Source: Solea solea (Eukaryota > Chordata > Actinopteri > Pleuronectiformes > Soleidae). Taken from it: a stretch of 64,000 nucleotides of DNA. Shown here one piece after another: positions 37,301 through 48,251 of the stretch. The notes below the pieces were generated by a model. The model did not search any database. It saw only the letters and a program-made list of their open reading frames with translations, and was not told the DNA's origin. Each line of letters opens with the position of its first letter. Position 1 is the first letter of the stretch. The translations under genes were made by a program, and so were the position numbers. Location: contig NC_081153.1 in the NCBI RefSeq assembly GCF_958295425.1, positions 19,808,720 to 19,872,719 of the forward strand, read 5' to 3'.

Positions 37301-38584
37301 TCTTACTTTCTGTTTAGTTTCAGGGAGGAAAATGAAAGCCTTCATCCATTTTTCGTACTTGGTCTATGTTCCATGCTAGTGTTTGTATCCTACCGTGGGA
37401 CAAAGACAGAAATCTAATTGAACAGTGTAGTCAAGCTAACTGCGTATGCAAATATGCACTAATAGGTCCCTCACTCTTCAACTAAACCTCCCTGACAGGT
37501 TTCCTGTGGTGCCGAGTCTCACCAGATAACTCTTGGTGACCTTTCCAGTCGTATCCTGCGTTTGACTCATCCAGTCGGGTTAAATAATCCCAGCAGCAAA
37601 GGTTTCGTGAGATGCTTTGGCACAGCTGGGAGGGTAAGTTGGAAAACAAGGGGTGTGGAGGTAGATCGAGGCGTTGGTGAGACGTCAGAAGCCGAGGCCA
37701 GTCTGCCCCTCCCAGACGTTCCACGTTCGGATTCCTATTGTTCGGCTCCTGAGCTCAAAAATTCCTGTCGAGCCTAGAAGATTCCTTGCTGTGTAATGGG
37801 CCATTATGTCGGGGTTTGTTCTATTCAATAGACTACAGAGTTATGCCAAAAGTGAATGTCTTGGGGGAGTTGCTCACATTGAGCTGCATTGCTTAAATGC
37901 TAAATGCCATTGTATTGGGTTCCAAGACCTTGTCAGCTTGCTGTGGTTAACCTTTTCAGTGAGACGTCTTGTTTTAGCAACACTCCTGCTTCACTTAGTG
38001 AAACCACACTCGTGACGTAGAGGGCACGCAATGATTGTAAAGATAAGGGTCAAAATGTCGAGTCAGAGAAACAAACGGAGCTGCAGTGGCATGCTTCTCA
38101 GCATAAATGTGCAACAAGAACATTTGAAATGATTACATTTCTGGACGCCTCTGTTGCAGAATTTATATAAAAAAGTATGCACATTTTCAACAAATTCAAC
38201 AGTCATCCTTCATTCATTCATAGGGTGAAAGGCAGAGGAACATTCAGAACACAATGCCTTTTCATTACAGGGTCAGTGTCGTGTGTGTAATCTGGATTCA
38301 GCTTCAATGATGATAGTAGTGATCATGGGAGTTGGTGGTGACAGGAGCGTGGCACAAAAAAGTTCACAGATTGACTCTGTATCTACAAATATTAGAGTTT
38401 CTTGCTGGATGAATCTCTCCCCTTTACACGTCACATTCAGCTGTTGGTGAAAAGACTGAAACTGAAACTGGGTTTTTACTTTTAATTTCAATCTTGTCTG
38501 TCTTTTGATGCCAAAAAGAAGATTGTAGGTGCAACATCTTTGTCTGTGCTGGAGTGCGGTGATGTGTTTTTTATATGTGTGCAT
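37301..38584. other. Non-coding; no gene recognised
   Basis: Opposed frames at 37.48-37.78 kb on both strands show no domain. No exon recognised. Confidence 0.45.
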
Positions 38585-38790
38585 CCTCTCAACGCGCACA
38601 TGCTGTAGATACTGTTTATCATGGAGCTCTGAGGTTCATCGGACACATCACTGCTTGTTGTATAGTATTTTTGGATGGTCTAAACTTGTTCACCTCCAGA
38701 TTCAGACTGCTGCCTGTCTTGGCTAGGACCCCCTTGCAAAAGAGTTTTTATTCCTGGGTAAATAATAAGATAATAATAAAATAAAATTGG
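38585..38790 (+). pseudogene. LINE C-terminal and 3' tail relic
   Basis: The plus strand reads DTVYHGALRFIG, then in another frame THHCLLYSIFGWSKLVHLQI. This resembles the YHSALRFITG and THHCTLYELVGWPSLALRR blocks of fish LINE proteins. It is followed by GGACCCCCTTGCAAAAGAGTTTTTA, then TTCCTGGGTAAATAAT, a typical LINE 3' end. The frame break between the two blocks makes it non-functional. Confidence 0.7.
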
Positions 38791-39157
38791 TATTGGCATT
38801 GGTGCGAGATCCACACTAAGGCACGAAAGACAGTCCATTTGAATATTGTCTTCCAAAAGACAAACTATAAAAGCCAGAAAAACACCAGTGCGTAGAAACT
38901 GCTGAGGTCTTTATGTGGCTGGTAATTGGTGGTAATCGAACACAGGTGCGAGCAACCCGCCAGTGCAAAGCTGCTCCTGCACACACGAAGAACCAGGAGA
39001 GAGTTAAAATAAGGAGTGGAATGACGGATCATGACAGTCAACACAGAGATGCAAACAAGCATGCACTCTCACAGTCACACCTTTGGTCAATTTAGAGTGT
39101 CTCGTTAAGCTAATCCCCAATCTGAGTAACATGATGACTAACAATATCCAATATACA

Positions 39158-39565
39158 CCCACTGGCCACATTATTAGGTACACAGGACACCCAATAAAGG
39201 GCCAGGAGTGGCAACCAGTGTCAGTTTCTGCATCCGCTGCTGTAGCTCATCTGCTTGAAGGTTGGACGTGTTGTGTGTTCAGACATTATTGTCTGTATAC
39301 TTTGTTATTTGAGGTCATTTTATCCCAAATAACTGCTGCTCACTGGATGTTTTTTCATTTTCAGACCATTCTCTGTAAAGTCTGGAGATGGTTGAAAATC
39401 CCAGTAGATCAGTCATTTCTGAAGTACTACTTTTTTTTTACACATTCTGATTCTTCTCGATTTGAACCTCTGCAGATCGTCTTCATTATGTCTACATGCC
39501 TAAATACAGTGCGTTGCTATCATGTGAATAACTGTTTAGATATTTGCATTAACAAGAAGTTTTAT
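39158..39565 (-). mobile_element. Tc1/mariner relic, internally deleted
   Basis: Starts with the terminal repeat ACCCACTGGCCACATTATTA then GGTACACAGG. Minus-strand transposase segments follow: CTGCTGTAGCTCATCTGC, GGTTGGACGTGTTGTGTGTT, GACCATTCTCTGTAAAGTCT, CCAGTAGATCAGTCATTTCT, CAGATCGTCTTCATTATGTC. These follow the reversed order of a well-known fish Tc1-like transposase. The C-terminal half of the transposase, which includes the catalytic DDE part, is missing, and the far terminal repeat is not seen. The open frame of 174 codons on the plus strand across it is antisense noise. Confidence 0.8.
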
Positions 39566-40300
39566 TATAGAAGTATGGTCAAAAGTATTATTATTATAAT
39601 TCCTTGAAACTGGTTTAAAAATCTTTTTTAACAGCCAGGACAGGTAGCTGCACATTTAACAGTGTTAAAAGGACAAAAATAATAAATTGTAGTGAAATTA
39701 TATCTTACAATTCTACAATATATTGTTATATTGATAAAATATTGACCTAAAAGATGAATAAAATAAAGAATAATAAAATATCAAACTGTACACCATAACA
39801 TTTACAGCATCCAGTAATAAAACAGGCTAAGTAAGTAAAGGTATCATGATGTAGGGAGTCGTCTTCTTTTTGAAAAATGTACATATTGTTACAAGTGGCT
39901 CACACCTATAACACAGAGAATGAGTCCACACCAGTTTCATTTATTTATTTATATTTAGAAAAAGGTATTAGATCAGTTAGTCAGTGGTGTAGTGAAGGTG
40001 TGGATTGGTGAGGTGTGTGTGTGTTTGTGTGTGTGGGTGCAGGCATGAGGAGCTTATGGGAGAGAAAAAGAAACTAGCCAGGTGTGCTCTTAACTGAGCT
40101 GGACGACACAACAACTCCTCGCCCTCAGCTCCACACAAGAGATCGTCGGATTACAACGTCATCCCTAGCAACGTCTGGAATACACAACAGCAGGCCCCAA
40201 CACCACCATAAAAAAAACATCCATCCAGCCTTTGTCTACCTATTTACAGTATCTTCACTGACTTAAAAGCTGACATTGTCCGTTTTGCATGCTTCTGTGT
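39566..40300. other. Non-coding; no gene recognised
   Basis: AT-rich, with a short GT-rich run near 40.01-40.03 kb. No exon recognised. Confidence 0.5.
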
Positions 40301-40620
40301 TCATCCATTGAGTCATCTTCTAGAAGAGCACTGGAGCCAATCCCAGCTGACATAGGGTGAAAAGCAGGGTACACCCTGGACAGGTCACCAGTCCACACAT
40401 AGAGACAAACAACCATCCACTGTCACACCTAGGGTCAATTTAGAGTGTCCAATTTACCTCATCCCCAAATCTGCAGGTTTTTGGATTGTGAGAGGAAACC
40501 AGAGAACCCTGGAGAAAGCCCACGCTCACACGGGGAGAACATGCCAGAAGTGCCCTTGTTCCAACCAGGTCATGAATCCAGGTCTTCAACAAGAGCGCTA
40601 ACCACTACACCAATCATGGT
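40301..40620 (-). mobile_element. tRNA-derived SINE, minus orientation, near full length
   Basis: Reverse-sense tail (GAGCCAATCCCAGCTGACAT, ACCCTGGACAGGTCACCAGT), middle (TCAATTTAGAGTGTCCAATT, CACACGGGGAGAACATGCC) and a head that on the minus strand reads TGGTGTAGTGGTTAGCGCTC, with TGGTGTAGTGG matching the Pol III A-box consensus. The head differs from that of the 25.6 and 30.1 kb copies, so this is probably another subfamily with the same body. Confidence 0.8.
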
Positions 40621-41729
40621 GTAGTGCGTCTGTGTGCCGGTGATGTTTACTTGTATGTGGGCCCTCGCTCAGCCACAGTCGGTTCCTCTGCTTCTTTTTC
40701 ACCAGCTCTGCCATGAGGAACGTCTAAAATGATTGATCTTATAGCTGGTATCTGGCTAGGGTGTGTGTGTGTAGTGCTGTGAAGCAATTTGTGTTTTGAC
40801 TTTGCGAGACCTCCTGATTCTGAGGACTGCCCCAGACAGTAGGCGCAGTAGAGACAGCCTCCAATCTCCCCGCAACAAGACATTTAACCATCACAATGAC
40901 TCCAAAGTTAAATTAGGGTATACATCCTGCATAGTTCTGCTCTTCCACCAGACTAGGTAGCTCTGTGTTGTGGAATGAAAACTATCTTCAGTCTTTGTAT
41001 GCATGTTCTTACTATAGACGTCGAAATCGTGCCAACTGTATCAGTTTTATTATGATTGGACTAGAGAGCATTTTTTACAACAAGCCCGAGGCACTGATTT
41101 GTTTGCTAAATGGGCTGAAGAGATAAAGACTTCTCAGTCAATTTGCGCTGGATTGTTAAGTGGCTTTCTGACGAGTGACGAGAGCAAGTTTGAGGTGAAC
41201 ACGGGAAAAACATGGCTATGATTTAAGGCTAAAACTTAAAGTAAAACTGATTTGATTCCTGCAAAAGGTTCCTGAAGAAAAACCAGCACAGCTACTGCAG
41301 GGCAAGAACAGACTAAAGGGCATCAGGTGTTAATAACAGCTTTTGTCTGGAATATTTGTATCAGGTGAGCGTTGAGGGCAGGTCAGGTAGTGTGACTCAT
41401 GCTTTGCTAAATTTAGCGGAGTCATATGAGCTGAAGTTGAAGATGCTTGGTTGGATGATAGTTGTTGAGATCATTACAGGACTGGAACAAAACGGATGTG
41501 TCTTTGAAATCCAAGCTGCTGAGAGAAAAACCTTAAATCTGCTTTCAGCTGAGTTAGAATTTGCTGTGTATACACACATGGTTTGGCACGGAGATGAAAG
41601 CCCTGTGTTGACAGCGTTTTATTCATCTTTGCATCTTTGCCTTACACATCTACACTTTGTGGTTATTGTGTTGAAGTCTGACTTTTCCTTTATCCTCAAC
41701 TTTGCTTTTCTTTCACTTTTGCTTTTAGT
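40621..41729. other. Non-coding; no gene recognised
   Basis: Opposed frames near 41.36-41.74 kb have no known domain. No exon recognised. Confidence 0.45.
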
Positions 41730-41945
41730 ATTTTAATTACCACCAGCTTCAAAAACCTTCTTAAAAAACCTATATCTTGTTGGCTTTCAGCTCCAGTTGT
41801 ACCGTCCTTTTTATAGTGTATGTATTGCTTATTTAAAGTGTACTTCTGATAAGGTTTTTATTGTTTATCGTTTATTGTTTATTCTATTCTTTGTACAGTA
41901 CTTTGGTCAACTGAGGTTGTTTTGAAATGTGTTATATAACTAATC
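41730..41945 (+). repeat. LINE 3' tail fragment
   Basis: Ends in CAGTACTTTGGTCAACTGAG, then GTTGTTTTGAAATGTGTTAT, a phrase recurring at fish LINE 3' ends, where it precedes a short AT-rich tail. No coding part is retained. Confidence 0.55.
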
Positions 41946-41950
41946 AACAA

Positions 41951-42017
41951 GCTAGCTAGCAAGTTCAACATACTTACTTACTAGCGAGCTAGCTAGCTGC
42001 TAACTAGCTAGCTAAAT
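41951..42017. repeat. Imperfect (GCTA)n tract
   Basis: Two clusters of GCTAGCTAGC-type repeats separated by a TACTTACTTACT run. GCTAGC is self-complementary, so the clusters can form small hairpins. Confidence 0.85.
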
Positions 42018-43502
42018 AACAATTTATTTTGCGTTTTGACCTTTCACTCCAGCGTTTGCCCTGTTAACTGTTCTTGTCCTTTGGAGTCAAAGCTTTATCT
42101 CTCTCTTCAGTATAATAAAGACAAAGAAGTTGAGTATTTTGTGTTAAATAAGAGAAACGTTTTAATAAATCTTGCCACATAATGGCACTTTAGTGACTCC
42201 ACATTTCACAGAAATGACAGTCAGAACACGATGGACCAACACGGCCATCGAATAACGTGTAAAAAAAAGAATAAATAAACAAAACAAGGGACATACATCA
42301 CATACATACAGTGGAATCATAAATGGTGATAAAGGCACCGACGTCTGTGATAACATCTGTTTAACATCAGGAAAACTGCCAGCAGCTACTGTAGCTACAG
42401 TGACCTGTGGCCCGAACACACGGAGGTCAGCTGTTGTGTAAAAGGCAGTAAATAATTTCAGTCACTGAAAAGACAAATGTCTCATTTATGACACACATGT
42501 CAGCGGCATCACACATGGTTTGTTTGTGTGATAAATTGCCATTTTGAAATAGAAGGTAAAAGCATGACTGCCTCAGTGGTAGTTTATTTTCTGTCACATC
42601 AGGATTTCATGTTTAAGCTTTTTCAAACATCACCAAAAATCAGCCCCACACGACCATCTCTGTGTGTCTGTGGGTTGTTTAGGGCTGAATGATTTTGGGA
42701 AAATATCTAATCTAATCTAATTTGCCTGCTGGATTTTTTGAATTTAAAGATATTGTTTCCAACAGAAGAATTTCTTTGCAGTCTATGTGATTTAATAATT
42801 GCACTTTTCCAAATAATGATTTTGATAAAAAAAAAAACAATTAGCTGTTTAGCCCTTGTTTAGAGCTTGTGTCTCCTGGTGACGCTGCACGCAGGAAGTG
42901 AGTGGTATTATGTGATGACAGTCGGAGGCAACAGTAACACTGCTAGTAAAGAGAGAAAACACAAAGAAGTGCCCATGACAAGTCTTACAAGTGAATTCTG
43001 CTGCCCCTGCACTACAGCTGTATACACACAAACGCTCCCTCAGTCAGGTCTGATAGTATTGCTTGACAGAGCCTATTTTCAGATGAAGGACACCGCATGC
43101 AAATAATGTTACATGGTTTGTGAAAGGTTACACACTGCAGCTTTAAATCCTTTCAGGAAAGTCAAGTTTTTGAAATGCTTTGGTTTTTTTTAGGAGTGAC
43201 AGAGTCCGACCACAGAGCAATTAACGTCCTTGACTGTGCAGACTGAAGCTGGCGCCTCTCTTCAGCTTATGTCCTTTTTTTTTCACTTGAACTCCCCGTC
43301 TTGTCTCTGACCTCGTCCACGCGTCTGATGAGTCGTACACACTCTGCTGCAGACGCATTGTGACCCTGCGGCCGACGTGAAGTTAGTTCGCTGGCCTTAG
43401 CGCTGGCTCTCCCCACTTGCACGTGGCTTCTAAGAAGTCGCCTGTGGTTACGAAACCCTTTTCCCCGTCCGTGTGACAAGGTGTGAAGGGCATCTAGTCT
43501 TC
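42018..43502. other. 3' flank of the endothelin gene; 3' UTR not delimited
   Basis: The endothelin mRNA runs leftwards into this stretch. A possible poly(A) signal for the minus strand (AATAAA) is at 42,583-42,588, about 0.9 kb past the stop codon, but this is only a sequence match. At about 42.68-42.85 kb is a phrase (GGGCTGAATGATTTTGGGAA) seen in dispersed fish repeats. A segment ending at about 43.15 kb (TTACACACTGCAGCTTTAAA) also looks repeat-derived. The 98-codon frame at 43,267-43,563 is out of phase with the gene. Confidence 0.4.
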
Positions 43503-46420
43503 TTAGGAGGCCGTGCTCTCGCCCTGCCATGTCCTCACCCTGTGGCGCAGTTGCACCATCCACTTCTCCAGCAGCTGGCGGGTTTTGGAGGCCGCCCTCA
43601 GCGCTGCTGATGGTGACACCTGCTTCTTGTTCTCCATGCTGTGGACAAAGACAGACAGAGGTGAGACACCTGAGACATCGAGTCCTTCTGACACGTTATG
43701 TAAAATGTAAAGTTAGTTTTTTTTAGTGTGACTGTATGACGTATTGACACATTTCTCATGATGACAGGTCGACCTTTCACCTCAGAGACAGTTTAAACCC
43801 TCAGGTGGTTAACATTGTGCACCTAAAACAGTGAGGGTACTATTATTTGTTTTATATAGGTTTTTACTAATTACTGCTGTATTGTATTATTGAAATATTT
43901 ATTTAATTCTTACTAACTGAAACAGATTTCAGTCTCTTAACTTAAGCTCCCCTCATAGAATCTGCATTTGCTCAAGTCCACACGATCTTAAAGAACATGT
44001 GTGTCATCATGTCTCATCATGAGGCAGAGTTTTCTGGCAGGAAACACACGTTTGCAAACCTCTCATTGTCCCATTGATCCATTGACGTCTCAATTAGTAA
44101 GTTCAAATGTGTTATTTTGTGACTATGGTGTTTGAAATCCTTTGCTCAGATCAACCTCAGTGACACCAACTTGCCAAACGCATCAGCAGTAGAGCAGGAG
44201 CTACTGTGTCTCTGTGAGCTTAAAACACAGATTTTCTGTATGGACTTTGGTGCAGAACAGTGAGAGGTTTCCAGCTCAGAAAAACACTGTCAAACAGGAA
44301 GACATATTTTTATGACACGCACTATACATTTTATTAGGTGCAGCCTTTTGTCAAGTGGCTAAAATCTGCTCAGAATGATTGTAGTTTATGTGTCCAATTA
44401 TTTACGTGTCAGACATTTGGCGCCACAAACTTTCAGAGGTGAAACATGATGGTACACGAGTGCAGCTGTGGCAGAGAGCGGCTCTGTTACATCACATAAA
44501 TAACATATAAGCAAGGCAAGGTTATGCTGCTGCATAACTCAGGGTCTTATAGGTATTTATGGATTTCACTTGAGCACTCAGCCATTGTAATTTACAGGGA
44601 ATTCCGTGCTCGGGGCTTAATCTCAAAATGTATGCCTCCAAAACACATGCCCACAGTTTTTGTCTCTCAGGCTCATGGTGGTATTATGCTTTTTAACAAG
44701 TATGATTGTGCTCTGACACATTTTTGTCTCACATAAGACCTTGCATGGTTGTAATTGCCGCGATGTGCATGTATTCTGTAGAGAGTGAGCCGGTTGTTTT
44801 ACCTCTTAATCCCGCTCGTGTCAGCCGCCAGCTTGTGTTTGCACTGTGGCTCAGTGCAGCCTTCGCCCTGGGCAGAGCGGATCACCGTGGCAGGCGATGT
44901 CTCAGACCTGCCAGCGAGAAAGAAAGAAAGAAAACAAAAAGACACCATCAGGATCAACTGTCAGCCGTTCACGTGGCTCATCAGAGGTCATTTAGGTAGA
45001 GAAGGGGAAAAAAACTATTCAACTGCTTCTGTTCCCAGACATTTTTAAATCATTATTATACACAGCAGAATTTTATTGCCCTGTTAAACTAACAATGAAG
45101 GAGTTCATTTAAATGTAACATCAGGTCAGATTAGGACCAAATACACTCAATATACAATTGTGTTAAACTCAATTATTTTAATGATTAAGTAAAACTTTTC
45201 ATTTACCACATTGTTACATTAGTGTATTTGACCATAGTGCATTTATTACCAGATTATCTACAATAGAATGTTCAGTGTTAAAGTGACAATAAATGAATTA
45301 ATTTAAATTTAACATCAGTTCAGATTAGGACCAAATACACTCTGGAATTGTGTTATAATGAATTACTTTAACACTTAAAAAGTTACATTTAACACTATAT
45401 TTCACGGTGTATTTGATCATAATCTGTAACCAGATTATCTCGAATAGATTTTGCAGTATTAAAAGTCAACACCAAGTCCAATTAGGGCCAAGGATAAGTT
45501 ATATATAATGTAAATGTTCTAAAGAAATTAGTGTGAATCTTCACTGCAAACAATCATTTGCTGGATTAACTAATTCCTTTGTATTAAAAGTGTGATTTTA
45601 TATAAACATAAATGACATATGTACCTGATGGTTTGGTCCAGTCCACAGAAGCTCCTGCATGATTTGTCATTTTCGCGCAAACACTGGCAGCGCGGTCCGC
45701 TCCTGGTTGCCATGGAGTCCAGCGCCGCGCGCTTCGTCCTGGGAACGTTGCCCAGTCCGTATGAGACCACGCGCCTGGAGAGGACGAGGACAGGGGACAG
45801 ACTGAGTACATGCCAACACTTTTATACATTTATATACACACAAAAAAGTGTGTATAATGTGTAACACTGAAATCATGACAGAAAACCAATGCGTGAATGT
45901 ATTAAAATACTATTCAATAAAAGTTCTGGATTAAAATAAAGTGATTATGTGCAATTTGTACAGAACTGAAAACTAACTATGTGCAGGTTAAGCGAACGTA
46001 CTCAGGTGTGTTGACCCATATAATGTCCAGGTGGCAGAAGTACACGCACTCTCTGTCCAGGAAAGTGGCGCAGGAGCAGCGCTTGTTCCGCACATGTCCC
46101 CCGTGAGTGAGAGTGGAGCTGATGGAGGGGATGAGTGAGTGCGTCTCTCCCACAGGCGCAGACAGAACTGCAAAGAAATCATCCTCATCAATACCACCGA
46201 AAGAACACAGTGTTTGAATCATCATATTTACATAAATGAAGAAGATTTCACAATACAATGATCTAAGAATGTGTATGAAAGTAAAACTCTGTCTTAACTT
46301 GAACATAAAGTCATTGTTTATGTTTAAGTGAAATTGATGGAAAGTTGCGCTAAAGTTACCTGTGCACAAGATCCAGGTGTACATCACAGAAAACACGGAA
46401 ATGCAAATGTATAAATCCAT
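43503..46420 (-). CDS. edn1: Preproendothelin-1, five coding exons
   Basis: Encodes the precursor of a secreted 21-residue peptide that acts on G-protein-coupled endothelin receptors; in fish edn1 patterns the ventral pharyngeal arches. Coding exons, in transcript order: 46420-46360, 46167-46002, 45774-45625, 44907-44803, 43638-43503. All introns are GT-AG and phases match (1, 2, 2, 2), giving 618 nt and 205 aa. Residues 1-20 are a hydrophobic signal peptide starting [16 protein letters not shown] (47-50) precedes the mature peptide at 51-71 ([15 protein letters not shown], then HLDIIW), with cysteines at positions 1, 3, 11 and 15. W71-V72 is the expected converting-enzyme cut. A second furin-type site RTKR is at 88-91. 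The endothelin-like frame [16 protein letters not shown] has cysteines at 105, 107, 115 and 119. Two more cysteines are at 143 and 148. The ATG is the first in the leader after the TATA box and has AAAATGG context. The CSCATFL core with [13 protein letters not shown] favours edn1 over edn2 or edn3; edn2 is the main alternative. Confidence 0.92.
45096..45480. repeat. Imperfect tandem duplication in edn1 intron 3
   Basis: A CAGATTAGGACCAAATACAC phrase occurs at 45,127 and 45,321 (spacing 194 bp), each followed by a similar T/A-rich block ending in CAGATTATCT and an AATAGA segment. A third partial copy begins near 45,465 (CCAAGTCCAATTAGGGCCAA). The duplication lies wholly in the intron between the exon carrying the endothelin-like frame and the next exon. 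Confidence 0.75.
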
Positions 46421-46586
46421 TTTCCAGGCAAATCTGTAAAAAGTTAAATAAAATAGAAATAATATTCCTCCAGAAGAAGTGGCGAGAAAATATCCACGCA
46501 CAAAGTGTTCCCTGCCGCTCAGTGATCCACGCAGTAACGCAAAGGCTTTTCGTGTCAGTGTGGCCCTTCATGAGCGGCACTCCGGC

Positions 46587-46592
46587 TTTATA
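46587..46592 (-). promoter_or_regulatory. TATA box of edn1
   Basis: On the minus strand the sequence reads CATATAAAGCC, with TATAAA at these positions. This predicts transcription start around 46,555-46,565 and a leader of about 140 nt with no upstream ATG. Endothelin-1 promoters in other vertebrates are also TATA-driven. Confidence 0.7.
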
Positions 46593-46607
46593 TGCGCGCT
46601 CCCCTCA

Positions 46608-46670
46608 TCCTCCTCCTCCTCCTCCTCCTCCACCACGCCCTCCTCCACCACCTCCTGCTGCTGCTGTTGC
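46608..46670 (-). promoter_or_regulatory. GGA-rich promoter tract
   Basis: The plus strand is a (CCT)n run, then CCACC and (CTG)n units; the minus strand, which is the edn1 coding sense, is therefore (CAG)n followed by GGAGG-type repeats. It sits about 15-80 bp upstream of the TATA box. Repeated GG doublets could form a two-tier G-quadruplex. The plus-strand open frames across it (SSSSSS or PPPPPP) are artefacts. Confidence 0.6.
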
Positions 46671-46724
46671 AGCACCTTTGTCCTCTGGCTCGCGTTTAGA
46701 CACTGATCACATGTCCGTCCACGG

Positions 46725-46743
46725 TTATCAGCGACCACGTCAG
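46725..46743 (-). promoter_or_regulatory. Candidate GATA and CRE/HRE-like motifs upstream of edn1
   Basis: On the minus strand, CTGACGTGG (46735-46743) holds both a TGACGT half-CRE and an ACGTG hypoxia-type core, and TGATAA (46725-46730) is a GATA motif. They lie about 165-180 bp upstream of the predicted start. Known from mammals: GATA, AP-1 and hypoxia elements control EDN1. Short motifs like these also occur by chance. Confidence 0.35.
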
Positions 46744-47018
46744 AGAAGACTCACTTCACTCAAACTCTGCACAGACGCACTTTTCATTTCTGCTGTGTGA
46801 GCGTGTTGTGGTTTTACGTGTCAGACAGCAGGTGGCAGCCAAGCACCAGCAAATAATTTAAAAGTATGGAAAGTGTAAATATAACAGTTTTCTTTAAGGA
46901 ATATCAGCAGTTTAAGAACCTTGGAAAGATGTTGTGTCTGATTATTCTTTTTTCATCATCTTCGGTCACACTGTTTAGGACCTTGTATGAGAACTATTGA
47001 TATAAATAGATAGCATAT

Positions 47019-47026
<8 letters not shown>

Positions 47027-47071
<45 letters not shown>

Positions 47072-47074
47072 TAT
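47027..47074. repeat. (AT)n microsatellite
   Basis: About 20 AT units, with a TATACATATATA interruption at the right end. Confidence 0.95.
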
Positions 47075-47334
47075 TTTTTATTTTATTTTAGAGGGCAATA
47101 AAATCACAAAAGTGTCTGAGTATTAATTTGTACTTTCATATTCAAAGTGTGTTGATACTGAAGTTTTTAAAACTTATAACATATGTGCAAATGTGCACTA
47201 AATCACCAGTCTAAATATCTTCAAATGAAATGCTAATAACTTCAGCTCAACTCTGTTTAAATATCTGAATGTATCTAAAGATATTTAGATTTCTGAAACA
47301 TGTTCAAATGTTTGTTTTTTCCCCACACACTCCT

Positions 47335-47354
47335 GGTCACCAGGGGGCACCAAG
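47335..47354. promoter_or_regulatory. CTCF-like motif
   Basis: TCACCAGGGGGCACCAAG closely matches the CTCF core CCACCAGGGGGCGCC. It stands about 750 bp upstream of the edn1 TATA box and about 200 bp before the array starts. Binding is unproven. Confidence 0.4.
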
Positions 47355-47550
47355 CAGCCGCTTAGTTCACACTGTCTTGGACTGACTGTTGAAAACTCCC
47401 CAAATTTGGTGTGCAGTATTTCTGATACAAAATATTATTATTATTATTATTATTGTTATTGTTGTTATTATAAGTGCCTTCTGCTGCAAGGCATACTAGT
47501 CAGAACTCCCTAGTGTTCCTACTAGAATGCATTGCAGCGCAAGCATCTAT

Positions 47551-47670
47551 TTTGGTGACTTTTTGGACGACATACTTAACCATAACATATTTGTCAAATT
47601 TTGGACGACGTACTAAACTATGACATTTTGGTGACCTTTTGGACAACATACTAAACAATGAGATTTTCGT
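47551..47670 (-). repeat. Inverted monomers at the left edge of the array
   Basis: Three monomers read TTTTGGACGACATACTTAAC, TTTTGGACGACGTACTAAAC and TTTTGGACAACATACTAAAC, the reverse complement of the array's main orientation. The direction flips at about 47,665-47,675, after which GTTAGTATGTCGTCGAAAAT begins the forward array. Confidence 0.8.
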
Positions 47671-48251
47671 CTAAATTTTGACAAAAAAGTCAAAGGTTAG
47701 TATGTCGTCGAAAATCTGTCAAAAAAAGTCATAGTACAGTATGCCATCCAAAAATGGTCAAAAATGTCATAGTATAGTATGTCGTGCAAAATCCGTAAAA
47801 AATGTCATAGTATAGCATGTTGACCAAAATGTGACTAAAAGTCATAGTTTAGTTTGTCGTCCAAAAATTGACAAAAAAAATCATAGTTTACCAGTTCTTA
47901 TAAAGAAGAAGATATTTTAAATTCAACATCCAAATTGAAGATTGAAAGGAGACAAATGTATCTCACACTTTTTGTTGACTAATGTCTGCAAAGACAGTAT
48001 GTCGTGCAAATTTTTACAAAAAATCATAGGCTAGTATGAAGTCCAAATTTTTACAAAAAAGTCATAGCATAGTATGTCGTCCAAAATCGGTCAAAAAAGT
48101 AATAGCACAGTATGTCGTCCAAAATCGGTCAAAAAAGTAATAGTATAGTATGTCGTCAAAAATCGGTCAAAATTGTCATAGGATAGTATGTCGTCAAAAT
48201 CGGTCAAAAAAGTCATAGTATAGTATGTCCTCCAAAATCGGAAAAAAAAAG

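Larger units (their letters stand above)
46800..47550. other. Upstream flank of edn1 between promoter and satellite array
   Basis: No gene. Contains an (AT)n microsatellite, a CTCF-like motif, and short (ATT)n and GTT-rich runs near 47.43-47.47 kb. Confidence 0.6.

Noticed and set aside
39083..39607. 174-codon plus-strand frame
   Set aside because: It is the antisense reading of a Tc1 relic.
1..43000. Exons of a neighbouring gene such as phactr1, expected near edn1 from vertebrate gene order
   Set aside because: I looked for phactr1-type segments (RPEL-like repeats and basic KWRKKK-type stretches) and saw none. Very short exons could have been missed.
43267..43563. 98-codon minus-strand frame
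   Set aside because: It overlaps edn1 exon 5 in another phase. The exon 4 to exon 5 splice phase selects the frame that ends at 43,503.
45977..46501. Single 174-codon minus-strand protein
   Set aside because: It is edn1 exon 1, intron 1 and exon 2 read straight through. Splice sites at 46,359 and 46,168 fit the known endothelin structure better.
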